In this document: positions 24,664 through 32,817 of the stretch, piece by piece | Layout: each line of letters starts with the position of its first letter | How positions within the stretch are numbered: position 1 is the first letter of the stretch | Assembly (NCBI RefSeq): GCF_000711965.1 | Contig: NZ_KL544003.1 | Location: 75,330-139,329, forward strand | Source: Actinomyces israelii DSM 43320 | GTDB taxonomy: Bacteria; Actinomycetota; Actinomycetes; Actinomycetales; Actinomycetaceae | Length of the DNA: 64,000 bases | Direction: 5' to 3' | Made by a program: the position numbers and the translations under genes | The notes under the pieces: model-generated | Seen by the model: only the letters and a program-made list of their open reading frames with translations | What the model was told of the DNA's origin: nothing | Databases searched by the model: none

Positions 24664-26210
24664 GCGCCGCCTCCGTCGCCGAGCTCGCCGCCCTCGCCCC
24701 CGCGCCCCGGGCCCTGTCCGCGGCCGACGTCGAGGCCGTCCTGGGCGCCGTCGACGACGGCTTCTACACCTATGTGCTCTCAGCCCTGCTGATCGCCGTC
24801 GGCCTGTACTTCACCGCGCGCACCCGCGGCATCCAGGTGCGCCACTTCGGCACCATGATGCGCAGCATCACCGTCTCCCGCTCCGGCGCGCACGGCGGCA
24901 TCTCCTCCTTCCAGGCCTTCGCCGTCGGGCTGGCCGCGCGCGTCGGCATCGGCAATGTCGCGGGAGTGGCCCTGGCCGTCGTCGCCGGCGGGCCGGGCGC
25001 CCTGTTCTGGATGTGGGTGGTCGCCGTCATCGGCATGGCCACCGCCTTCACGGAGTCCACCCTCGCCCAGATCTTCAAGCAGCGCGGCAGGGACTTCACC
25101 TTCCAGGGCGGGCCCGCCTACTACATCACGAACGGCCTGGGGTCCAGGGCCTGGGGGGCGGTCTTCGCCGGCCTGTGCATCGTCAGCGTCGGGGTGACCG
25201 TCGTCATGGTGCAGACCAACTCCCTGGCGGGCGTCGTCAGCGCCACCGTGCCCGAGGTCGCCCCCTGGATGGTCGGCGTCGCCCTCGTGCTCCTGACCGC
25301 TCCGATCGTGCTGGGCGGACTGAAGTCCGTCGCCCGCGTCACCGAGGTCGTGGCGCCGCTCATGGCCCTGGCCTACGTGCTGGTCGCCCTGCTGGTCCTG
25401 CTGATCAACATCGACGAGCTCCCGCGCGTCCTGTCCGAGATCGTCCGGGGGGCCTTCGGCGTGGACCAGGCCCTGTTCGGCACCGCCGGGGGGATTATGG
25501 CCGCCGTCCTCAACGGGGTGCGGCGCGGCCTGTTCTCCAACGAGGCCGGCCTGGGCACCGTCCCCAACGCCGCCGGGACCGCCACCGTGGCCCATCCCGT
25601 GCGCCAGGGCCTCATTCAGTCCTTCGGGGTCTTCGTGGACACGATCCTGGTGTGCACCGCCACCGGCCTCATCATCCTGCTGGCCGCCGACACCTACCGG
25701 CCCGGCGACGACAGCCTCGTCGGCGCCGTCCTGACCCAGCAGGCCGTCGTGGAGCACCTCGGGGCCTGGACCACCTGGCCCATGGTGGTGCTCATCTTCG
25801 TCCTCGTCTTCTCCACCGTCCTGGGCTGCTACTCCTACTCCCAGGTCAACGTGAACTTCCTGGGGGGCGAGCGCCGCGCCGAGCAGCTCTTCGGCGTCGT
25901 GCTCACCGCCGCCGCCTTCGCCGGCACCGTCCTGACCCTGCCGATCGTGTGGGCGCTGACCGACATCGCCCTGGGGCTGCTCGGCGTGCTCAACCTCGTC
26001 GTCATCGTGCGCCTGACCCCCTGGGCCCTCGGCGCCCTGCGCGACTTCGAGGCCCAGGTCGCCGCCGGCCGGGAGCCGGTCTTCATCGGCCACTCCAACC
26101 CGCACCTGCCCGGCGACGTCCTGGACGGCGTGTGGGAGGCGCCGCGGCCCGGGGACGACGGCGGCCGCCGCTCGGGCGCCCCGCGGCCGCAGCCCGAGGG
26201 AGGGGAGTGA
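24660..26210 (+). CDS. AGCS alanine/glycine:sodium symporter 2
   Basis: A 516-residue paralogue with the same landmarks: GGISSFQAFAVGLAARVGIG, WMWVVAVIGMATAFTESTLAQ, NGVRRGLFSNEAGLGTVPNA, ATVAHPVRQGLIQSFGVFVD. It has a longer N-terminus (about 35 residues before the first helix) and a polar Gly/Arg/Pro-rich C-terminal tail. The ATG at 24660 overlaps the stop of the 22-residue peptide and has its own AGGAG site. Symporter 3 follows after 3 bp. Confidence 0.92.
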   Translation: MSAASVAELAALAPAPRALSAADVEAVLGAVDDGFYTYVLSALLIAVGLYFTARTRGIQVRHFGTMMRSITVSRSGAHGGISSFQAFAVGLAARVGIGNVAGVALAVVAGGPGALFWMWVVAVIGMATAFTESTLAQIFKQRGRDFTFQGGPAYYITNGLGSRAWGAVFAGLCIVSVGVTVVMVQTNSLAGVVSATVPEVAPWMVGVALVLLTAPIVLGGLKSVARVTEVVAPLMALAYVLVALLVLLINIDELPRVLSEIVRGAFGVDQALFGTAGGIMAAVLNGVRRGLFSNEAGLGTVPNAAGTATVAHPVRQGLIQSFGVFVDTILVCTATGLIILLAADTYRPGDDSLVGAVLTQQAVVEHLGAWTTWPMVVLIFVLVFSTVLGCYSYSQVNVNFLGGERRAEQLFGVVLTAAAFAGTVLTLPIVWALTDIALGLLGVLNLVVIVRLTPWALGALRDFEAQVAAGREPVFIGHSNPHLPGDVLDGVWEAPRPGDDGGRRSGAPRPQPEGGE

Positions 26211-26213
26211 GCC

Positions 26214-27716
26214 GTGGGGGCCATGGACGCGGTCGACTCGGTCCTGGCCACCCTGTCGAACTGGCTGTTCGGCACCGCCCTGGTGTGGGTGCTGCTCGGA
26301 GCCGGCATATGGTTCACGTACGGCACGCGCGCAGTCCAGCTGCGGCACATGGGCTCCATCGCGCGGGCCGTCGCGGGCTCGCGCAGCGGCGCCGGGGGCG
26401 GCATCTCCTCCTTCCAGGCCTTCGCCGTGGGGCTGGCCTGCCGGGTGGGGACCGGCAACATCGTCGGCGTCGCCCTCGCCCTGGTCCTGGGCGGTCCCGG
26501 CGCCGTGTTCTGGATGTGGCTCGTGGCCCTGCTGGGCACGGCCACGGCCTTCACCGAGGCGACCCTGGGCCAGCTGTTCAAGGTGGACCGCGGCGACGGC
26601 ACCTACCGCGGCGGACCGGCCTACTACATCGCCCGCGGACTGCACCTGCCGGCGCTCGGCGCCGTCTTCGCGGTCCTGTTCATGATCGCCAACGGCCTGG
26701 CCATGCCGATGGTCCAGGCCAACGCGATCACGGCGGCCCTGGGCGACTCGGCGGGTCTGAGCCTGTGGTGGGGGGCCGCGATCGTCGTCGTGCTGGTCGC
26801 ACCGGTGCTGCTCGGCGGGCTGCGGTCCATCGCCCGCGTCACCGAGTGGATGGCGCCGGCCATGGCTGTCGTCTACCTGCTCCTGGTCGCCGTGATCATA
26901 GTCCTGCACCCCGTGCAGGCCGCCTCCGCCGTGGGCGACATCGTCGCGGGCGCCCTGAGCCTGCGCGCCGGTCTGGCCGGTACCGCCGGGGGCGTGGCGA
27001 TGGCCGTCCTCAACGGGGTGCGGCGCGGCCTGTTCTCCAACGAGGCGGGACTGGGCGGCGCGGCCTGCGCCGCCGGGTCCGCCACCGTCGCCCACCCGGC
27101 GCAGCAGGGCTTCATCCAGGCCTTCGGCGTGCTGGTCGACACCATCGTCGTGTGCACCGCCACCGCCCTGGCCATCCTCGTCGCCGGGCGCATCGACGGC
27201 GCGGCGTACACCCCCGGCGTGACCGGGGCCGACGGCGCCGACGTGTCGGGCACCCTGACGCAGAACGCGATCGCCTCCGTCCTGGGGCGGTGGACCGCCT
27301 GGCCCATGACCATCCTCATCGTGGTGCTGGCCTACTCCACGATCCTGGGCGCCTTCTCCTACGCCGAGGTCTGCCTGGACTACCTCACCCGGGCCCCGGC
27401 GGCCGCCCGGGCGCTGCGCGCGGCCGCCGTGGCGTGCGCCTTCGTCGGCGGGGGAGCGGCGCTGACCACCGTGTGGACCCTGGCCGACGTCCTGCTGGGG
27501 GCGGGGGCGCTGATCAACCTGGTCGCCCTGGTCCTGCTGAGCCGGTGGGCGCGCGGCGCCCTGCGCGACTGGGAGGCGCAGCGCGCCGAGGTGGCCGCAG
27601 GCGTGCGGGACACCGGCTCCGTCCGCTTCCTCGCCACGGGCAACCCCCACCTCCCCGGGCCGCTGCCCGGGGGCGTCTGGGACGCCGGGGCGGGCGGCGC
27701 GACGATATCTTCCTGA
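26214..27716 (+). CDS. AGCS alanine/glycine:sodium symporter 3
   Basis: A 500-residue paralogue, the most divergent at the conserved post-helix motif: NGVRRGLFSNEAGLGGAACA replaces the usual GTVPNA. Other landmarks are intact (GGISSFQAFAVGLACRVGTG, ATVAHPAQQGFIQAFGVLVD). The GTG at 26214 lies 7 nt from a GGGGAG site and 3 bp after the previous stop; an ATG at 26223 is the alternative. The SVPNA change may alter substrate choice (inference). Confidence 0.9.
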   Translation: MGAMDAVDSVLATLSNWLFGTALVWVLLGAGIWFTYGTRAVQLRHMGSIARAVAGSRSGAGGGISSFQAFAVGLACRVGTGNIVGVALALVLGGPGAVFWMWLVALLGTATAFTEATLGQLFKVDRGDGTYRGGPAYYIARGLHLPALGAVFAVLFMIANGLAMPMVQANAITAALGDSAGLSLWWGAAIVVVLVAPVLLGGLRSIARVTEWMAPAMAVVYLLLVAVIIVLHPVQAASAVGDIVAGALSLRAGLAGTAGGVAMAVLNGVRRGLFSNEAGLGGAACAAGSATVAHPAQQGFIQAFGVLVDTIVVCTATALAILVAGRIDGAAYTPGVTGADGADVSGTLTQNAIASVLGRWTAWPMTILIVVLAYSTILGAFSYAEVCLDYLTRAPAAARALRAAAVACAFVGGGAALTTVWTLADVLLGAGALINLVALVLLSRWARGALRDWEAQRAEVAAGVRDTGSVRFLATGNPHLPGPLPGGVWDAGAGGATISS

Positions 27717-27721
27717 AACGC

Positions 27722-27754
27722 GGGCGGCCTACGTTGAGGGCATGTTGGCCGCCC
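27722..27754. promoter_or_regulatory. 8-bp inverted repeat around the symporter 4 promoter
   Basis: GGGCGGCC (27722-27729) and GGCCGCCC (27747-27754) flank 17 bp containing a TACGTT -10-like box (27730-27735). The arrangement could be an operator overlapping the promoter or a weak terminator of symporter 3. Confidence 0.45.
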
Positions 27755-27800
27755 ATGACCCCGCGGGCGGTGTGTGTCCCCGTCAAGACCGGAGATCCAT

Positions 27801-29357
27801 ATGCTTCCCGCAGTGCTTCCACCGACCGCAGGCCTCTTCGACGGCCCAGCCGAGCTGCTCGACCAGGTCTCGGGCCACCTGTACGGCGACTTCCTCGCCT
27901 GGCTGCTCATCGCGGCCGGAATCTGGTTCACAATCCGCACGCGCGGCGTCCAGGTGCGCCTGTTCGGACAGATGCTGCGCGCGATCGCGGGCTCCCGCGG
28001 CGGTGACGGGGGCATCTCCTCCTTCCAGGCCTTCACCATCGGCCTGGCGTCGCGGGTGGGCACCGGCAACATCGTGGGCGTCGCCCTGGCCATCACCATG
28101 GGAGGCCCCGGGGCCGTGTTCTGGATGTGGGTCGTGGCGATCGTGGGCATGGCCACCGGATTCATCGAGGCGACCCTGGCCCAGATGTACAAGATCCGCC
28201 ACCCCGAGGGCACCTTCCGCGGCGGCCCCGCCTACTACATCAGCCGCGGCCTGGGATCGAAGTGGTGGGCGGGCGTCTTCGCCGTCGTCATCACCTTCGT
28301 CTTCGGCTTCGCCTACGAGGCCACCCAGGCCAATGCCATCTCCGGGGTCATGAAGGGCACCTTCGGCGTGCCGCCCTGGTGCACCGCGGTCATCCTGATC
28401 CTCATGACGGCCCCCATCGTCTTCGGGGGCATCACGGTCGTGGCGAGGATCGCCGAGTGGATGGCCCCGATCATGGCCGGCGTCTACGCCCTTCTGGCGG
28501 TCACTGTGCTCCTGCTCAACGCGCACGCCATCCCCGCCGCGCTGGCGAGCATTGTCGAGGGCGCCTTCGGGCTCAACCAGGCCTTCGCGGGCCTCGCGGG
28601 CGGGTTCACCGCCGCGGCGCTCAACGGCATCAAGCGGGGCCTGTTCTCCAACGAGGCGGGCGAGGGCTCGGTCCCCAACGCCGCGGCCACCGCCACCGTC
28701 GCCCACCCGGTCCAGCAGGGCCTCGTGCAGTCCCTGGGCGTGTTCGTCGACACCATCGTCGTGTGCACCGCGACCGCCCTCATCGTGCTGCTCTCCGGGG
28801 TCTACACGCCCGAGGGCACGCTCGAGATGGGCGAGGGCCCCGCCAAGGACGCCGCATCGACCCTGACGTCCTCCTCGATCGGCGCGGTCCTGGGCGGCTG
28901 GACCGAGTACCTCATGGCCGTCATCATCTTCGTCTTCGCCTACTCCTCCCTGCTGGGCAACTACACCTACGCCCAGGTCAACATGGACTTTCTGCGGGGC
29001 ACGGGGCACAGGCACTACGCCCTGCGCGCCATGATCGTGGTGGCCACTGGGATCGGGGCGGTGGCGTCGCTGACCTTCGTGTGGAACCTGTCCGACGTCG
29101 TCATGGGCCTCATGGCGATCATCAACATCGTGGCGATCATTGTGCTGGGCAGGTGGGCCTTCGGGGCCCTGGCCGACTGGGAGGACCAGAAACGGCGTCT
29201 GGACGCCGGGGAGATCAGCGAGATCCGGTTCGTCGCCGAGAACAACCCGCACCTGCCGGGCGCCCTGCCCGGCGACGTGTGGAGCAGGGCCGGCGCCGGG
29301 CGGATCGAGCCGGCGGCCGACGGCGGGCAGCGGGACCCGCAGTACGTCCAGCAGTAG
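27801..29357 (+). CDS. AGCS alanine/glycine:sodium symporter 4
   Basis: A 518-residue paralogue: GGISSFQAFTIGLASRVGTG, WMWVVAIVGMATGFIEATLAQ, NGIKRGLFSNEAGEGSVPNA, ATVAHPVQQGLVQSLGVFVD, ending NPHLPGALPGDVWSRAG. The ATG at 27801 follows a GGAG site; an in-frame GTG at 27774 lacks one. An 84-bp gap with its own putative promoter separates it from symporter 3, so it may be expressed independently. Confidence 0.92.
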   Translation: MLPAVLPPTAGLFDGPAELLDQVSGHLYGDFLAWLLIAAGIWFTIRTRGVQVRLFGQMLRAIAGSRGGDGGISSFQAFTIGLASRVGTGNIVGVALAITMGGPGAVFWMWVVAIVGMATGFIEATLAQMYKIRHPEGTFRGGPAYYISRGLGSKWWAGVFAVVITFVFGFAYEATQANAISGVMKGTFGVPPWCTAVILILMTAPIVFGGITVVARIAEWMAPIMAGVYALLAVTVLLLNAHAIPAALASIVEGAFGLNQAFAGLAGGFTAAALNGIKRGLFSNEAGEGSVPNAAATATVAHPVQQGLVQSLGVFVDTIVVCTATALIVLLSGVYTPEGTLEMGEGPAKDAASTLTSSSIGAVLGGWTEYLMAVIIFVFAYSSLLGNYTYAQVNMDFLRGTGHRHYALRAMIVVATGIGAVASLTFVWNLSDVVMGLMAIINIVAIIVLGRWAFGALADWEDQKRRLDAGEISEIRFVAENNPHLPGALPGDVWSRAGAGRIEPAADGGQRDPQYVQQ

Positions 29358-29416
29358 CGTGCAGAGGCGCCCGCCCCGCGCCGTCTCGGCCGTCCGGCGC
29401 CGCGGCGCCGATCCTC

Positions 29417-29422
29417 TACGCT
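29417..29422 (+). promoter_or_regulatory. -10 box TACGCT for the FAH hydrolase, leaderless
   Basis: TACGCT ends 6 nt before the ATG at 29429. Confidence 0.55.
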
Positions 29423-29428
29423 TCCCCC

Positions 29429-30250
29429 ATGAAGATCGCGCGCTTCTCCACCGGCGACGAGTTCCGCTACGGGATCGTCGAGGGCCTGCCGGACGATGAC
29501 CCCGCTCCCTCGGGGGGCAGCCGGGGGCACCTCATCGTCCTGAGGGGCGACCCCCTCTACACCCCGCCCGAGGCCATGGGCGAGGTCGTGCCCCTCGACG
29601 AGGCCCGGCTCGTCTCACCGGTCATCCCGCGCTCCAAGGTGGTGGGCATCGGCAAGAACTATGCCGCCCACGCCGAGGAGATGGGGGGCCGGCCACCGGC
29701 CGAGCCGATCGTCTTCCTCAAGCCCAACACGGCCGTCGTCGGCCCCGACTCGCCGATCCTCCTGCCGCCCTGGTCCGAGGAGGTCCACTACGAGGCCGAG
29801 CTGGCCGTCGTCATCAAGTCGGTGGCCAAGGACCTCGCCCCCGCCGAGGCGCCCCGCGTGATCCTGGGGTACACGGCCGCCAACGACGTCTCCGCCCGGG
29901 ACCGCCAGCGCGAGGACGCCACCTGGACCCGGGCCAAGGCCTTCGACACCTCCTGCCCCCTGGGGCCGTGGATCGAGGTCCTTGAGCCCGGTGACGGCGG
30001 CTTCGACCCGGACGACACGATGGTGCGCGCCCGCGTCGACGGCGCCGTCGTCCAGGAGGGCTCGACGCGCGACATGATCCGCTCAGCGCCCGAGCTCGTC
30101 GCCTACGTGTCGGGGATCTTCACCCTCCTGCCGGGCGACGTCGTCCTGACCGGCACGCCCGCGGGCGTTGGCGAGATCCGGGCCGGGCAGCGCGTCGAGG
30201 TCGAGGTCGAGGGCATCGGCTCCTTCTCCAACCCCGTCATGCGCCGCTGA
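29429..30250 (+). CDS. fumarylacetoacetate hydrolase family protein
   Basis: A 273-residue enzyme of the FAH superfamily, which cleaves or isomerises 2,4-diketo acids or decarboxylates oxaloacetate. Motifs: GIGKNYAAHAEEMGG, PIVFLKPNTAVVGP, metal ligands in HYEAELAVVI, GYTAANDVSARDRQ and the C-terminal GDVVLTGTPAGVGEI. In many actinobacteria this gene lies directly upstream of gltX; here 5.8 kb of other genes intervene. The exact substrate is unknown. Confidence 0.88.
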   Translation: MKIARFSTGDEFRYGIVEGLPDDDPAPSGGSRGHLIVLRGDPLYTPPEAMGEVVPLDEARLVSPVIPRSKVVGIGKNYAAHAEEMGGRPPAEPIVFLKPNTAVVGPDSPILLPPWSEEVHYEAELAVVIKSVAKDLAPAEAPRVILGYTAANDVSARDRQREDATWTRAKAFDTSCPLGPWIEVLEPGDGGFDPDDTMVRARVDGAVVQEGSTRDMIRSAPELVAYVSGIFTLLPGDVVLTGTPAGVGEIRAGQRVEVEVEGIGSFSNPVMRR

Positions 30251-30270
30251 GGCCGGCGGGTCCGGCGGCC

Positions 30271-31509
30271 TCAGGCCCGGAGCGCGCCGACCGCCCCGGC
30301 CAGGCGCCGGGCGATCTGGACGGCGATGCCCCGGCCCGTGGCCAGGTTGAGGCGGCAGAAGCGCTCGTACCCCCGCCCGAAGGCGGCGCCCGGACTCATG
30401 GCGACGCCCGGCTCCCGGCGGAAGAACCGCGCCGGCGCCTCCCCCTCCAGATCCAGGCCCGAGCAGTCCAGCCAGCCCAGGTAGGTGCCCGTGGGCGCGG
30501 TCAGCTCCACCCCCTCGACGCCCGACAGCGCCTCGGCCACCAGCTCGGCATTGCCCCGGACGTAGTCGCGGACCGCCCGGTTCCAGGCCATGCCCCCGGG
30601 CGTCAGGGCGGCGACGGCCGCCCGCGCCCCCAGGGCCGCCGCCTCGTCGGCCAGGTGCGCGCTGAGGGCGGATGCCTCCCACGCCGCCCTGGCGCCGCCG
30701 GAGGCGATGAGCTGGGCGCACATGAGACCCGGGATGTTCCAGCCCTTGGACACGGCGGTCGCCGTGAAGGTCAGGTCGGCCTCGGCCGCCGGCCGCGAGG
30801 CGTAGGGCGTGTGGGCCGCCGCGGGATCCAGGACGAGCGGGGAGTGGATCTCGTCGGCGAAGACCGGCACCCGGTAGCGGGACGACAGCGCCGCCACGGC
30901 GTCGAGCTCGGCCGGGGGCAGGACCCGCCCCACCGGGTTCCACGGGTTGCACAGCACCAGCAGGCCCGCGCCGCCGGCCATGGCCGCCTCGATGCGGCCC
31001 AGGTCGAGCTCCCAGACAGGGCGCCCCGCGGCGTCGCGCCCGCGGCGCGCCGGGACCTGGACGCACTCGCGGCCGTGGCGGCCCGGGATCGACAGGAACG
31101 GCATGTAGGCCGGAGTCGGGACGATCACCGCGGACCCCGGCCGGGTATGGTGCTCGACGACGGCCCCCAGCGCCGAGAGGACGTTGGGCAGCAGGCTCAC
31201 GTCCTCCACCGGCACCCGCCAGCCGAAGGCCTGCTCGTGGAAGGCGGCGACGGCCTCGCGGGCCGCCTCGCCCACGCCCGTCGGCATGTAGCCCAGGGTG
31301 CCGTCCTCGACGGCGCGGCGCAGGACCTCCGCCACGGCGGGCGCGGTGCCCAGGTCCATCTCGGCCACCCACGCCCCGATGACGTCGCCGTCGTACTGCG
31401 TCCACTTCAGCGAGCCGCGGCTGCGCATGACCTCGGGCGTCAGGGCGTCGAAGGCGCGGACGAGGTCGTCGTGCGGGGCGGCGGAGGCGGTCGGGGCGGC
31501 GTCGGTCAT
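30271..31509 (-). CDS. MalY/PatB-type PLP aminotransferase (cystathionine beta-lyase-like)
   Basis: A 412-residue fold-type I PLP enzyme. Diagnostic MalY/PatB features: the N-terminal RGSLKWTQYDGDVIGAWVAE MDL segment, TPAYMPFL, LVLCNPWNPVGR, FADEIHSPLVL and the PLP lysine in TAVSKGWNIPGL. MalY-type enzymes split C-S bonds in cystathionine or cysteine conjugates; a transaminase role cannot be excluded. A TAGGCT box 7 nt before the ATG suggests a leaderless transcript. It converges on the FAH gene, 20 bp away. Confidence 0.88.
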   Translation of the reverse strand: MTDAAPTASAAPHDDLVRAFDALTPEVMRSRGSLKWTQYDGDVIGAWVAEMDLGTAPAVAEVLRRAVEDGTLGYMPTGVGEAAREAVAAFHEQAFGWRVPVEDVSLLPNVLSALGAVVEHHTRPGSAVIVPTPAYMPFLSIPGRHGRECVQVPARRGRDAAGRPVWELDLGRIEAAMAGGAGLLVLCNPWNPVGRVLPPAELDAVAALSSRYRVPVFADEIHSPLVLDPAAAHTPYASRPAAEADLTFTATAVSKGWNIPGLMCAQLIASGGARAAWEASALSAHLADEAAALGARAAVAALTPGGMAWNRAVRDYVRGNAELVAEALSGVEGVELTAPTGTYLGWLDCSGLDLEGEAPARFFRREPGVAMSPGAAFGRGYERFCRLNLATGRGIAVQIARRLAGAVGALRA

Positions 31510-31516
31510 GGGCGCC

Positions 31517-31522
31517 AGCCTA
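31517..31522 (-). promoter_or_regulatory. -10 box TAGGCT, leaderless (MalY-type gene)
   Basis: On the minus strand TAGGCT is followed by 7 nt and the ATG at 31509. Confidence 0.5.
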
Positions 31523-31598
31523 TCCGGGCCGTGGAGCGCCGCCCGCCCGGAGGGAGCGGGGCCGCGGGCCCGGCCCCGCGGGTCGCGGTCCCGTTCGC

Positions 31599-31608
31599 CG
31601 AGATCGGT
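31599..31608. repeat. single phased-family 10-mer
   Basis: A lone CGAGATCGGT in the divergent gap between the MalY-type gene and the deacetylase cassette. Confidence 0.6.
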
Positions 31609-31764
31609 CCGAGGAGTCCGACGGGGTGCCCGCCGAGCGCCTGCTGGGCGGGACGATCACTTCTCCCGCCCCGGAGCCAGTCGGTCAGCCGGCGAGACGA
31701 TCGGCTCCGGCCTGGCAGGCACGGCCGCCGGGCACTGCGGGCCGGAGCGCGCCGGAACGCCCAC

Positions 31765-31786
31765 GGCGTCAACCGCGGTTGACGCC
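31765..31786. promoter_or_regulatory. 22-bp perfect palindrome, candidate operator of the deacetylase cassette
   Basis: GGCGTCAACCG followed directly by its complement CGGTTGACGCC forms a perfect 22-bp dyad. It lies 137 bp upstream of the deacetylase ATG. LuxR-type regulators bind such dyads, and a LuxR-HTH protein is encoded two genes downstream. Confidence 0.65.
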
Positions 31787-31828
31787 AGTTTGCTCCACGC
31801 TCCGTTGGAATCACTCATCTAGGGTATT

Positions 31829-31885
31829 CACCCGATGTCATGCGGGTGTGAGCCGCGTAACGTCATGGGTGTCCGCCACGTGACG
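31829..31885. promoter_or_regulatory. secondary symmetric sites before the deacetylase
   Basis: CACCCG (31829-31834) and CGGGTG (31843-31848) form a hairpin; CGTCA (31861-31865) and TGACG (31881-31885) form a second dyad. GTCATG followed by GGGTGT-like sequence occurs twice (near 31837 and 31862). A transcription start is not certain. Confidence 0.4.
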
Positions 31886-31902
31886 ACAAAGGAGTGATTC
31901 CC

Positions 31903-32751
31903 ATGGCCGGCACCATCTGCTTGACCTTCCACTTCGACGCGGTGAGCCTCTACCCGGGCATGTTCGGGGTGACCTCGCCCTCGACGGCCTCCCGGGGCGA
32001 GTTCGGCGCACGCGTCGGCGTCCCGCGAATCCTCAAGGTTCTGCGCCGCGAGCGAGTCCGGGCGACCTTCTTCACCCCGGGTCTGACGGTCGACACCTTC
32101 CCCGAGGTCTGCAAGGAGATCCGCGGGGACGGGCACGAGTTCGCCCACCACGGGTACCGTCACGTCAGCCCCGTGCCGATGACCGAGGCGGAGGAGCGCG
32201 AGGAGCTTCTGCGCGGCATCGACGCGATGGAGCGCCACCTCGACGGCTACCGGCCCTACGGCTACTGCTCGCCCGCCTCGGACCTGTCCCCGAACTCGAT
32301 CCGCCTGCTCAGGGAGGAGGGCTTCGTCTACGACGCGACCATGTGCGCCGACGACTTCACGCCCTACTGGTGCCGTGAGAACGACGAGCTGGGGGCCGAC
32401 GGCTCCATCACGTTCGGCACCAGGGTCCCCCTTGTCGGCCTCCCCTTCTCCTGGACGCTCGACGACTTCCCGCAGATGGAGTTCGTCCTGGGCAGAGGAC
32501 TGACCATCGAGGGCCTCAACGACCCCAGGAAGTGCGAGTCCATGTGGCTGGCCGACATGGACTTCATGGCCGAGGAGGTCGAGGACGGCGTCTACGTCAT
32601 GTGCTTCCACCCGCAGGTCATCGGCCGCGGGGCGCGCATCCGCGTGGTCGAGCGCATGATTCGCCGCGCCCGCGAGCACGGCTTCGCGTTCACGACCTGC
32701 CTCGAGGCCGCGCAGAACTGGAAGGCCAGGAACCCGTTCCAGGCCGCCTGA
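31903..32751 (+). CDS. polysaccharide deacetylase (NodB-fold) family protein
   Basis: A 282-residue cytosolic CE4-superfamily hydrolase. The canonical TFDDG is replaced by TFHFDAVS (catalytic/metal Asp at about residue 12), as in PgdA/PuuE-like branches; metal histidines sit in AHHGYRH (83 and 87). The substrate pocket stretches RPYGYCSPASDLSP, FVYDATM and VYVMCFHPQVIGRG follow. No signal peptide is seen, so an imported or intracellular amide or N-acetyl substrate is likely. AAAGGAG precedes the ATG at 31903; an in-frame GTG at 31894 overlaps that site. The C45 gene follows after 66 bp. Confidence 0.85.
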   Translation: MAGTICLTFHFDAVSLYPGMFGVTSPSTASRGEFGARVGVPRILKVLRRERVRATFFTPGLTVDTFPEVCKEIRGDGHEFAHHGYRHVSPVPMTEAEEREELLRGIDAMERHLDGYRPYGYCSPASDLSPNSIRLLREEGFVYDATMCADDFTPYWCRENDELGADGSITFGTRVPLVGLPFSWTLDDFPQMEFVLGRGLTIEGLNDPRKCESMWLADMDFMAEEVEDGVYVMCFHPQVIGRGARIRVVERMIRRAREHGFAFTTCLEAAQNWKARNPFQAA

Positions 32752-32817
32752 CCGACACGACCAGCCGTGCGGGGAGGCGGATCCGGTCCGCCTCCCCGCC
32801 ATCCCCGAGGAGGAACC

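Noticed and set aside
27742..28353. Leaderless frame from ATG 27742 downstream of a TACGTT box
   Set aside because: It runs out of frame through symporter 4 and is a composition shadow; the box more likely serves the symporter transcript.
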